Origin: Bdellovibrionales bacterium
Lineage (GTDB): Bacteria; Bdellovibrionota; Bacteriovoracia; Bacteriovoracales; Bacteriovoracaceae
Assembly (NCBI GenBank): GCA_018646675.1
Contig: JABGUH010000042.1
Coordinates: 62,001 to 126,000, forward strand
Reading direction: 5' to 3'
Length of the DNA stretch: 64,000 bases
In this document: positions 53,808 through 61,441 of the stretch, piece after piece
Position numbering within the stretch: the stretch's first letter is position 1
Layout of the letters: the number at the start of each line of letters is the position of its first letter
Notes under the pieces: model-generated
What the model was told of the DNA's origin: nothing
Databases searched by the model: none
The model's input: the letters and a program-made list of their open reading frames with translations, nothing else
Position numbers and translations under genes: made by a program

Positions 53808-54653
53808 CTAAGGGGCAGTGAAAAATTCCTTGATAATTTCAATAAATGGTTCGCGATATCGCCCAACCTCGTTATGCATCTCATGGTAAGCACCTTCGAC
53901 TACCTTCAGCCTAGAAGATTTATCTATGCTGCTAAAATAGTTTTTAATTGATGCTAGATCAACGATCTCATCTGCTCCTCCGACAACACAAGTGACAGGA
54001 CAAGTAATATTGAGTGGACGGGAGAATACCTGTTTGGATGTCTTTACTAGTTCAATCAATAATTTAGAGTGAAGCTTTTTGAGAGTGAAGTCATCTTGAA
54101 TATATGCCTCTGTCACTCGCACATCATGGGAAAGCAAAGTTAAATCAACCATATCAGGTAATGGGACACTAAACGGAATTTTTGCCAACCCACTAAAAAT
54201 TTCAACCGGAAGATACTTCACTATCTGTCCCATTGCTCCCCCTAACCCAATGGGGGGGGCGCTCAAAAAGACTTTTTCCGGATAGCAACTTTCTGAAACA
54301 TGGTGCTGCATAAAACCTGCCGTAATCAATGCTCCCATTGAGTGACCATATAGACAGTAACGGCTCATTTTATAGTCGCGATGCAAGCAGGTAATAATCT
54401 CCCGTAGATCACGCATATAAACCGAAAAATCCTCAATATTGCCACGCTCGCCCAGGCTACGACCGTGGCCGCGCAAGTCGTAATGCAGAATATTAAAATT
54501 TTGAGCAAAAAGATCCAATAAGTAGTTGTGACGTTCTAAATGCTCACCAATTCCGTGGGTTACAACGATCCAAGCTGAAGCACCAATCTCTCGAATCTGT
54601 AAATTTAACTCAACGCCATCTTCAACTACAAGATATTTGTGTTCGTGAATCAT
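53808..54653 (-). CDS. Alpha/beta hydrolase, monoacylglycerol lipase/lysophospholipase-like
   Basis: The protein is 281 residues without a signal peptide. The catalytic triad is S105 in GHSMG, an aspartate in GGADEIVD and a histidine in EGAYHEMHNE. The oxyanion region HGIGEHLERH near residue 34 matches monoacylglycerol lipases and PldB-type lysophospholipases. It hydrolyses an ester lipid, probably in the cytosol. It stands alone, divergent from the small zinc-ribbon-like gene. Confidence 0.85.
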   Translation of the reverse strand: MIHEHKYLVVEDGVELNLQIREIGASAWIVVTHGIGEHLERHNYLLDLFAQNFNILHYDLRGHGRSLGERGNIEDFSVYMRDLREIITCLHRDYKMSRYCLYGHSMGALITAGFMQHHVSESCYPEKVFLSAPPIGLGGAMGQIVKYLPVEIFSGLAKIPFSVPLPDMVDLTLLSHDVRVTEAYIQDDFTLKKLHSKLLIELVKTSKQVFSRPLNITCPVTCVVGGADEIVDLASIKNYFSSIDKSSRLKVVEGAYHEMHNEVGRYREPFIEIIKEFFTAP

Positions 54654-54704
54654 AACGACCTCCTACTAAACAGTAGCAAAAAAATTCACTCTGGATCAAC
54701 TAAA

Positions 54705-54721
54705 TGATATGATTTATCATA
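54705..54721. promoter_or_regulatory. Palindrome resembling a Fur-type box in a divergent promoter
   Basis: TATGAT-TT-ATCATA (54708-54721) is an inverted repeat. In a 7-1-7 reading, TGATATG-A-TTTATCA (54705-54719) matches the Fur consensus TGATAAT-N-ATTATCA at 11 of 14 positions. It lies between the hydrolase gene and the small cysteine-pair gene, so it could control both. Confidence 0.35.
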
Positions 54722-54752
54722 ATACAAGAAACTACAACAGAAGAGAACTACT

Positions 54753-55130
54753 ATGAACGTTTATTGCCCATCTTGTTTTAGCGACACCATGAGAATGAAA
54801 TCCAGTGGTGTTGTTTATGTGACTATAAATAAAAAAAAACTGGATTCCGGCCAATTTGTCTTTAACGGCAGTGATACTAGAAAAGATGAAAATGAAGCGT
54901 TGCTCCGCGCTGAGATTGAGCGTTTCTTTAAGTGGTATTCTAATTTTCAAAACAAGGATCCCATTGCTACATATCAGATCGAATCACCTGACTATACCTG
55001 TTCTAATGGATGCCCAATACCATTAAACATGCGTTTTTCTGTTATTGATGAACTTTACTCTGAAGAGGTTGTCCATGAAATAATCAAGGAGCTGGGAAAG
55101 AAGTACTCCATCAAGATACAACTGGCTTAA
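54753..55130 (+). CDS. Small four-cysteine (zinc-ribbon-like) protein, function unknown
   Basis: The protein is 125 residues with no signal peptide. Two cysteine pairs occur at C5/C8 (YCPSCF) and C83/C87 (TCSNGC), as in a zinc ribbon, separated by about 75 residues. The rest is mixed alpha/beta with acidic and basic patches (EALLRAEIERFFKWY). A palindromic site lies upstream. It may be a small metal-binding or transcription-linked protein. The next gene is 25 bases downstream. Confidence 0.45.
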   Translation: MNVYCPSCFSDTMRMKSSGVVYVTINKKKLDSGQFVFNGSDTRKDENEALLRAEIERFFKWYSNFQNKDPIATYQIESPDYTCSNGCPIPLNMRFSVIDELYSEEVVHEIIKELGKKYSIKIQLA

Positions 55131-55154
55131 ACTTAACATGAAAACTGGTGACAT

Positions 55155-55889
55155 ATGGATTTAAAGCTTACTGAAGCGGATTCCAAGCAGAGATACCTTT
55201 CTGGTTCGTTCTCGTATAAAAAAAATAATGCTATCTATGGCCAAGAGACCTTCTCCGTATCAAGGATAAGTAACAACACTCAACTTCTCTATGATTCCGA
55301 ATTCATTGGCCGGGTGGAAACGGGTGAGTTACTAAAGATTAATGTCTTATACATAATGAACAAAAATGGTCATCCACAAGATGTATCAATAAAAAAAGCC
55401 CTGGGACGTTTTGTTTCCGACGAACTCTATCAGTTTAATTCAAAAAATTTAAATATCCAGTATACTTTTGTTTCTGCTGGGAATCGAACAAAAGTTGATC
55501 TGAATGTTAATCCTAAAAATACAATTGCTACTCCTGTTGCATCTACTTCAGGGCTATTCACACTAACAAAAAAGTTGGATCTACACTCTGATAACTACTA
55601 CTCGATCCTTGCCAGCAACAACTTGTGGGAGTACGAAGATAAGCCATTTGTGCAAAATATAACTCTGCGCAAAATTGGATTAATTGCAGAGGACATTGAA
55701 ATTGACGGTCAAGAGGTAAATGCCAGACATTATGAAATCATTCCTGATGAAACGTCCGATAGTGAATTGGTGCCAAATCAAAAAGGTAGACTGGAGATCT
55801 ACCTAAGTCACCATAGCGGAATCCCTTATCGAATTATACAGTCAGATGGTACAGAGATAATTATCAATAAACTCCACCGCTTTGACTAA
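55155..55889 (+). CDS. Hypothetical beta-rich protein
   Basis: The protein is 244 residues and shows no signal peptide. It is rich in alternating hydrophobic strands such as TQLLYDSEFIGRVETGELL, KVDLNVNPKN and GRLEIYLSHHSGIPYRII, which gives the look of a beta-sandwich or lipid-binding (DUF3108-like) fold. I do not recognise the family. It is probably co-transcribed with the zinc-ribbon-like gene just upstream. It ends 4 bases from the convergent glycosyltransferase gene. Confidence 0.45.
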   Translation: MDLKLTEADSKQRYLSGSFSYKKNNAIYGQETFSVSRISNNTQLLYDSEFIGRVETGELLKINVLYIMNKNGHPQDVSIKKALGRFVSDELYQFNSKNLNIQYTFVSAGNRTKVDLNVNPKNTIATPVASTSGLFTLTKKLDLHSDNYYSILASNNLWEYEDKPFVQNITLRKIGLIAEDIEIDGQEVNARHYEIIPDETSDSELVPNQKGRLEIYLSHHSGIPYRIIQSDGTEIIINKLHRFD

Positions 55890-55893
55890 AAGG

Positions 55894-56619
55894 CTATAGC
55901 TCGCCCCTTATCTTTTTCCAACGGAGAAGTACTACTGCAAAAAGCGCTTCAAAGATAATACTTTGATTCATTTTTGAAACTCCGTCCTGCCGCTCATAAA
56001 ATATTATCGGCACCTCTGTAATACTCATTTCCTTACACCAAACTTTGTAATTCAACTCCAATTGAAATGAATATCCTGTCGAGATAATATTATCAAGATC
56101 AAGTGCTTCCAGCGCCCGGCGGGTAAAACACTTAAATCCTCCTGTAGTGTCCATTAATTTCATTCCTGTCATAAAGCGGGCATAGATTGATGCCAAATAT
56201 GAAAGAAGTAAACGCTTGAAGGGCCAATTAATAATTCTAATCCCATCTATGTAGCGTGATCCAATTACCAAATCACTCTTAGTGGCTGCTTCCAGCAGCA
56301 CAGACAAATCTTTGGGATCATGAGAAAAATCACAGTCCATCTCAAATACAAATTGAAAATCTCGCTCTAATGCCCATTTAAATCCAGCAACATAAGCTGT
56401 TCCTAATCCCAGTTTACCACTGCGCTCAAGTAGGTGTAGTTTAGAGTGGTGCTGTTGCATCTCCTTTACTGCCGCAGCAGTTCCATCTGGAGACCCATCA
56501 TCTATCACTAATAGAGAGTAGTCCGCACTTAAATCAAAAACCGTTTTCACCATCCTGGCGATATTAGCAATCTCATTATAGGTAGGAATAATTATTAAAC
56601 TACGATCATATGGAAGCAA
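55894..56619 (-). CDS. Family 2 glycosyltransferase, polyprenyl-phosphate mannose/hexose synthase-like
   Basis: The protein is 241 residues. GT-A motifs are IIPTYNEIANI, the DDGSPDGT loop and the metal-binding DCDFSHDP, then LVIGSRYIDG. This set matches dolichol/polyprenol-phosphate mannose synthases. It transfers a sugar from a nucleotide donor to a polyprenyl phosphate on the cytosolic face. The missing long C-terminal membrane helices suggest a soluble or peripheral type. The neighbour on the same strand is the DCC1-like gene. Confidence 0.85.
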   Translation of the reverse strand: MLPYDRSLIIIPTYNEIANIARMVKTVFDLSADYSLLVIDDGSPDGTAAAVKEMQQHHSKLHLLERSGKLGLGTAYVAGFKWALERDFQFVFEMDCDFSHDPKDLSVLLEAATKSDLVIGSRYIDGIRIINWPFKRLLLSYLASIYARFMTGMKLMDTTGGFKCFTRRALEALDLDNIISTGYSFQLELNYKVWCKEMSITEVPIIFYERQDGVSKMNQSIIFEALFAVVLLRWKKIRGEL

Positions 56620-56645
56620 AGTTGAAACCCCTATGTATAATACAA

Positions 56646-57065
56646 TTAATGCTTACATCCAGAACAACGATTAAGCAATGACTCACGATAGAGATTAGTC
56701 GTTTTATAAAAAAAATCCACCGCCTTACGGCCAGCGCCACTTTCCACCAACCAGCTAAATTTTGCTACCGCTGGAAAAGTTGCGATCAGATGGGAAAGTG
56801 CATCTCCACCGGTAAGTAGCTCATTTACCCCGGGGCCTAAAAGCAAATGTAGTTCATGTTGACATTGGTCAAGGGTAAGAAATGGAAAGCTTTGATATAT
56901 TTCTTGGTGATACAGTGAGATTAAATTAATCTGATCCTTATCAACAAATGTTTCCAAGCTCTGCTTAAACCTAAGACAAAGTGAACACTTCTGATCAAAT
57001 AGTAAAATCGGGAACTTTTCTAAATTCAGTGTATTGGCTGTCTTTCTATCTTCCAGTAATTCCAA
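56646..57065 (-). CDS. DCC1-like thiol oxidoreductase family protein (DUF393)
   Basis: The protein is 139 residues. The family marker DQKCSLC has C27 and C30 after a short strand (FPILLFD), with a hydrophobic core following. Members are thought to act on thiol-disulfide partners. The TTG start at 57065 has AAGGAGG 4 bases upstream and lies 20 bases inside the end of the upstream gene. A role in folding or oxidising the cysteine-rich exported neighbour is possible but unproven. Confidence 0.7.
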   Translation of the reverse strand: MELLEDRKTANTLNLEKFPILLFDQKCSLCLRFKQSLETFVDKDQINLISLYHQEIYQSFPFLTLDQCQHELHLLLGPGVNELLTGGDALSHLIATFPAVAKFSWLVESGAGRKAVDFFYKTTNLYRESLLNRCSGCKH

Positions 57066-58665
57066 GCAGCCTCCTTGCTGACATTTGATAACGATGGGAA
57101 ATTATTTTAAAAATATGAGCGTCACTATTACGGTTGATCGAAGCACGATTTCTAGCCTTGGCGGCAAAGGTAAGTACTTTTCCGGATCTTCCTCTTTTTC
57201 TCTTCTTCTTTAAAAATTTTTTATAGTTGAAACCAGTTTTTGATCTCTTCCTTCTCTTTTTAATCCCCTTACCACCAAAATAGAGCATTTTACCTTCCCG
57301 CTCTCCCCCTCCATAGAGTTTTTTCGAAGAGGCTGCTGCTGCTTGCATTCTGGCCATCGCCTTTTGTGAAGCTGCACTTGATGGCATTGAAGCGATATGT
57401 GCTGCTAAAACGGCGGGAGCTCCCAATCTACTGGCCAACATACGAGCACTCTTTTTCTGAGATGGTGTTAGTGTTTTGTTATACTGTAATTTCTTTGCCA
57501 GATCTTTGACAATACGTGCCGCCCGAGCGCTCTGATTCCGAGCTGTGGCATCACTAAGCCCTCCTGTCCCCAAGGACCCACGAGAGAGATCTCTAATCGG
57601 CTTCACCGTATATGGCGCCATGGCACCACCGGCCCCCATTCCTCCCATTAACTGCATAAACTGCGCGTCATAACAGCTCTCGGTGGCTAAACAGCCACAA
57701 TCCTCATCCTGCTTTAAGTTACGATCCAGACAGTTCATCAGAACCTTTCCACTATTTGCCAACCGACTACGTTTTGCCGCCGCAGGTAGACAGTACTCGG
57801 CATCATTTTTAGTCTCTTCCTGAGCACAATAACATTGGCTCTCACTAACCGGATTACATGCTCCTTTTCCAGAGAGCTTATCGGCAATGGCTTTCACTTT
57901 GTCATGATACTCCTGGTGAGCATCCCACTGCTGCTTATAAAAGATCGTCATCAACCCTGCAGCACCAGTCTTAATCACAGTAGATTGATCTGCCACAGCA
58001 CCACCAACTGTCATCATTGCTGCGTAGCAAGCAGTTGTCCCTCCCCAACCGTAGGTCTGCAACTTGGCAGTATCAGCGCGAGCCTCATGGGAGCGGGCAG
58101 CTTGATAGAGCTTCTCCTTCTGCGCATTTCCAGGAGCTATTTGAGCACTCTCAATCTCATTTTGTTTACTACTCTGCAACCCCATCGCCACCATCTCGGT
58201 CGCAACTGGAATATATTTACAGCGATCTGGAGTAGTACCTTTCTCCGTTGTTGTCTCATCACCTTTTGTAACTTCTTTGCTGGTCTCGAAATCCCCTCCG
58301 CTATTTCCAGCAAACATGGCGTACACCTTGGAGAGCACCCCCACCATCGCTGGATCCATCCCCATAAATTTCTTCTTTGGATCGCGCCCCTTGCAAGCAC
58401 TCTCTAACCCCTTACAGGCCTGGTCCGCCTCTCTATCCAAGTAACCTTGATGAACATAGTTCTCCATCTGAAAACGGTCGCGATCAGTTAGGTTCTCCAG
58501 ATCTCGCTCCTTGGGAGCATTGGGATCCACCGTTTTTACCCTGGCCCCCATGGCAGGGGGAGCGGAGGTACCATTATTCTGTGAGGTGGCCTTAACAACC
58601 AAAGGAGTCACTACTAAAAATAAGACAGTAATCACCAAAATATGAGTTGAGGATAGCTGTTTCAT
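57046..58665 (-). CDS. Exported cysteine-rich protein with strongly basic C-terminus, function unknown
   Basis: The protein is 539 residues. The signal peptide is MKQLSSTHILVITVLFLVVT. The mature middle has about a dozen cysteines (ACKGLESACK, GACNPVSESQCYC, DEDCGCLATESCYD). A Gly/Ala/Met-rich segment (MGGMGAGGAMAP) follows. The last 90 residues are Lys/Arg rich (KGIKKRRKRSK, then KKFLKKKRKRGRSGK). The pattern suggests an envelope protein that contacts nucleic acid or anionic polymers. Its 3' end overlaps the DCC1-like gene by 20 bases. No family is recognised. Confidence 0.55.
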   Translation of the reverse strand: MKQLSSTHILVITVLFLVVTPLVVKATSQNNGTSAPPAMGARVKTVDPNAPKERDLENLTDRDRFQMENYVHQGYLDREADQACKGLESACKGRDPKKKFMGMDPAMVGVLSKVYAMFAGNSGGDFETSKEVTKGDETTTEKGTTPDRCKYIPVATEMVAMGLQSSKQNEIESAQIAPGNAQKEKLYQAARSHEARADTAKLQTYGWGGTTACYAAMMTVGGAVADQSTVIKTGAAGLMTIFYKQQWDAHQEYHDKVKAIADKLSGKGACNPVSESQCYCAQEETKNDAEYCLPAAAKRSRLANSGKVLMNCLDRNLKQDEDCGCLATESCYDAQFMQLMGGMGAGGAMAPYTVKPIRDLSRGSLGTGGLSDATARNQSARAARIVKDLAKKLQYNKTLTPSQKKSARMLASRLGAPAVLAAHIASMPSSAASQKAMARMQAAAASSKKLYGGGEREGKMLYFGGKGIKKRRKRSKTGFNYKKFLKKKRKRGRSGKVLTFAAKARNRASINRNSDAHIFKIISHRYQMSARRLLGITGR

Positions 58666-58766
58666 TAAAATTCACCTGGTTACAATTAAATCCTTAACTC
58701 GCATTATATCACGGCCAACTTTTTTGGCGTTGCGAAGCAAAAGATTCCTCGATTTATTCATATGAT

Positions 58767-58847
58767 TTTAGTATGTTAAATATATGCGTCTTAATCGATC
58801 AAATGCCACTATTTTGAGGTTGTTGGCGTAAAACCGAAGTTTATAAC
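58767..58847 (+). promoter_or_regulatory. Candidate promoter and inverted repeat upstream of the MntR-like gene
   Basis: TTGTTG (58820-58825) and TATAAC (58842-58847) are 16 bases apart, so transcription would begin near 58854. This supports the ATG at 58867 as the start. Upstream, TTTA (58767-58770) and TAAA (58777-58780) form an imperfect inverted repeat like a DtxR/MntR box. Confidence 0.35.
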
Positions 58848-58866
58848 TAGGGTGGGTACCCAAAAG

Positions 58867-59379
58867 ATGAATCATCAAGGTGCAAAATCGGAAATAAGCC
58901 ACTCCGTAACCCACTATTTGCTGGCAATACACCGACTTAAAGAGGTCAGGGGATTTGCCAGAGTAACCGATATCGCTCGCGATCTCAGCCTGACTAAAGG
59001 GAGTGTCTCTACTGCTCTCAACAATCTAAGGAAGAGAAAATTAGTTGCTGACGAAGCTGACTGTAAATTTGTCATCCTTACACCCAAAGGCCACAAGGAG
59101 ATCCATCGAATTCTCTCAGCCCGCAAACTTATCTTTCATTTTTTTAGAGATATTCTAGCAGTAGATGAGAAAAATGCTCAACGAGATGCATGTCTGATCG
59201 AACATCTAATCAGTACCAAGTCAAGAGAGAAGCTTTTTGATTTCATGCGTAGTATCTCCTGCGAGTGTGGCCAGCGAAAAAAACACTCTACGTGGGATTT
59301 TTCAACAAAAAATTCTACTCTCAATCTATGTGACTACAGTGATATAGAGGAGTTCATCAGCGGACAGGTGCCGGAGTAG
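58867..59379 (+). CDS. DtxR/MntR-like metalloregulator
   Basis: The protein is 170 residues from the ATG at 58867; a GTG at 58852 is possible but lies upstream of the predicted transcript start. A winged helix spans about 15-75 (LLAIHRLKEV, then RVTDIARDLSLTKGSVSTAL). The dimerisation part has DACLIEHL, with C109, E112 and H113 at the primary metal-site positions of DtxR. Residues at the ancillary site (His79, Glu83 in DtxR) are not conserved. The tail has an extra CxC (SCECGQ). It probably senses manganese or iron. Confidence 0.7.
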   Translation: MNHQGAKSEISHSVTHYLLAIHRLKEVRGFARVTDIARDLSLTKGSVSTALNNLRKRKLVADEADCKFVILTPKGHKEIHRILSARKLIFHFFRDILAVDEKNAQRDACLIEHLISTKSREKLFDFMRSISCECGQRKKHSTWDFSTKNSTLNLCDYSDIEEFISGQVPE

Positions 59380-59394
59380 AGGGGAAAAAATTCT

Positions 59395-60663
59395 GTGCTG
59401 AATTATAAAATCTCACTTGTTACTCTTTTACTGGTTACAACCATCTTCAATTGCAGTTTTGCCACTAATGTCACTTTGGACATTGATGGGGTACTTGCCT
59501 ACGCCTCTAGTAATGCAACTAGCTACTTTAGCCTCATCGCGGAAACCCCGGCCAGCAGCCCCGGAGAGTCAACCACCTCACCGGTTATCATCTACTCTCC
59601 AATTGCAGCGAGTGCCGACCACCTATTATATACCACCGTCAGCGACTCCTCGTTACTACCTTCAACTGCTGAAAACGACGGTTATCTTAAAATAGAGATG
59701 ATCATTGACAATACTACCGCCAGTGACACTCTCTACCTAACCGCCGCGGTTGATGATGAGAATGGTGACTCTGCTTATAAAGTTGTTCAATTAAATAGTG
59801 CTATTAACATTGCGGCCAGCACCACCACTACCTATGCCTACCCAACTCTCTCTTTTTATGAGATTTGCCAACAATCCAGCTGCTCCCTCTCAAATAGCAG
59901 TGACAGTAAAGTGATCTATTTCTATCTAGATAGTATTAACCGTACAGTAGGAGAAGAGGTAACTATTGATGGTAGCAGTAATACTGGTGGCAAGTATTTT
60001 AAAGTGTATCTGAGTGATCACTTAGAGAGCACTGCTCCAACGCTTGTCTCTATCTCAAAAGGTGATGAGCGCGCCAACGTTGAAATTAGTGGTAGTAACA
60101 TCACCAATCTTTATCAAACTTTAATTTTTTCCCACAGCAACACTTCCACCGCTATCTCCACCTCCCTAGAGCTAGGTAATGCCACTGGTACCCAATTACA
60201 AACAACTGATCCCATTTATAGTGGAACTGTCAATGTCACCGGCTTGACAAATGGTGTGACCTACAACCTATCTATTGGTTTAGTTGATAAGTATCTCTAC
60301 TCCAGCAAACTCTCCACCTCAGCACTAGTTACACCCGAAGATATTATCGCCCTACTGGAAAAACAGTTCTGTTTTCTTTTGACTGCCGGTTTTCATGGTG
60401 AGCACTATATTATCGATTACTTCCGTAATCTTAGAGATACGGTTTTGATCAGATCAAGCTGGGGACAAAAATTTATCAATTGGTACTATCGAACTGCCCC
60501 TCACTATGCACTAACTATTCACCGTAGCAAACCACTTAGTGCTATGATTAGGGCCAGTGCCCACATCCTCTACTTTTTATTTAACTACTTTTATATCATC
60601 CTTACAGTAATTGCAGCTTTAACTATCAGCTTTACTGTCCGTAGCCACTACAATAAAACTTAA
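59395..60663 (+). CDS. Exported protein with CFI-box-type C-terminal domain
   Basis: The protein is 422 residues with a GTG start and a signal peptide (KISLVTLLLVTTIFNCSFA). Residues 25-320 are Thr/Ser rich with strand-like, fibronectin-type segments (VNVTGLTNGVTYNLSIG). The last 97 residues match the CFI-box C-terminal pattern: C326 in CFLLTAGFHG, then RNLRDTVL, WGQKF, WYYRTAPHYA, and a closing transmembrane helix (FYIILTVIAALTISFTV). The usual CFIATAAYGS is altered to CFLLTAGFHG. It is 15 bases from the regulator gene. Confidence 0.65.
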   Translation: MLNYKISLVTLLLVTTIFNCSFATNVTLDIDGVLAYASSNATSYFSLIAETPASSPGESTTSPVIIYSPIAASADHLLYTTVSDSSLLPSTAENDGYLKIEMIIDNTTASDTLYLTAAVDDENGDSAYKVVQLNSAINIAASTTTTYAYPTLSFYEICQQSSCSLSNSSDSKVIYFYLDSINRTVGEEVTIDGSSNTGGKYFKVYLSDHLESTAPTLVSISKGDERANVEISGSNITNLYQTLIFSHSNTSTAISTSLELGNATGTQLQTTDPIYSGTVNVTGLTNGVTYNLSIGLVDKYLYSSKLSTSALVTPEDIIALLEKQFCFLLTAGFHGEHYIIDYFRNLRDTVLIRSSWGQKFINWYYRTAPHYALTIHRSKPLSAMIRASAHILYFLFNYFYIILTVIAALTISFTVRSHYNKT

Positions 60664-60697
60664 CATAAAATTCCGCATCTAATGGAGATTTCGAATT

Positions 60698-61435
60698 ATG
60701 GCTGGTCATAGCAAATGGAAGAATATTCAACATAGAAAAGGGGCACAAGACGCTAAAAGAGGTAAAGTTTTTACCAAGTTAATCAAAGAGATTACCGTTG
60801 CGGTTAAAACTGGTGGCGGCGGTGACGTTGATGCCAATCCCCGACTACGTCTAGCAGTGCAGAATGCCCGAGGCGTCAATATGCCAAAAGATACAATTGA
60901 TCGAGCAATTAAAAAAGCCTCTGGCATGGGTGGAGCTGACTTTATTGAGACAACATTTGAGGGGTACGGTGCCAATGGCATCGCAATTTTAGTCGAATCA
61001 GCAACTGATAATAATACTCGAACTGTTGCCAATATCCGCTCCTATTTCAACAAGTATGGCGGAAGTCTGGGAAAGGATGGGTGCTTACAGTTTATTTTTG
61101 AGCGAAAGGGAATTTTCATCATTCCTCCAGGCAAACTGGACGAAGAGGAGTTCACCATGGAGATGATCGATGCGGGCGCTGAAGATGTAGAATTTCCTCA
61201 GGAACAAGGTGATGAATATATCACAATCTCTTCGGGGATGGAGGAATTTGGTTCCATTCAAAAGAAGCTCGATGAGCTAAAAATCGAACCGGTAGAAGCC
61301 GGCCTGGAGCAGATTCCCACCACTTACAAAGAAGTCAATCAGGAGACCTATGATAAAGCAATGAAGCTTATCGATGTTATCGAAGATGACGATGATGTCC
61401 AAAAGGTCTATCACAATATGGACTTAGACGAGTAA
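60698..61435 (+). CDS. yebC: YebC/PmpR family protein
   Basis: The protein is 245 residues. It begins MAGHSKWKNIQHRKGAQDAKR and contains TFEGYGANGIAILVESATDN and DVEFPQEQGDEY, the standard YebC/TACO1 set. Members act as transcription regulators or as ribosome-associated factors helping proline-rich translation. A GGAGAT ribosome site is 8 bases upstream. It is 6 bases from the DinG-like gene. In other bacteria yebC neighbours ruvC; here it does not. Confidence 0.95.
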   Translation: MAGHSKWKNIQHRKGAQDAKRGKVFTKLIKEITVAVKTGGGGDVDANPRLRLAVQNARGVNMPKDTIDRAIKKASGMGGADFIETTFEGYGANGIAILVESATDNNTRTVANIRSYFNKYGGSLGKDGCLQFIFERKGIFIIPPGKLDEEEFTMEMIDAGAEDVEFPQEQGDEYITISSGMEEFGSIQKKLDELKIEPVEAGLEQIPTTYKEVNQETYDKAMKLIDVIEDDDDVQKVYHNMDLDE

Positions 61436-61441
61436 ATTCTT

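Noticed and set aside
58852-58866. GTG at 58852 as start of the metalloregulator
   Set aside because: The predicted transcript start lies near 58854, downstream of the GTG, and the ATG at 58867 fits better.
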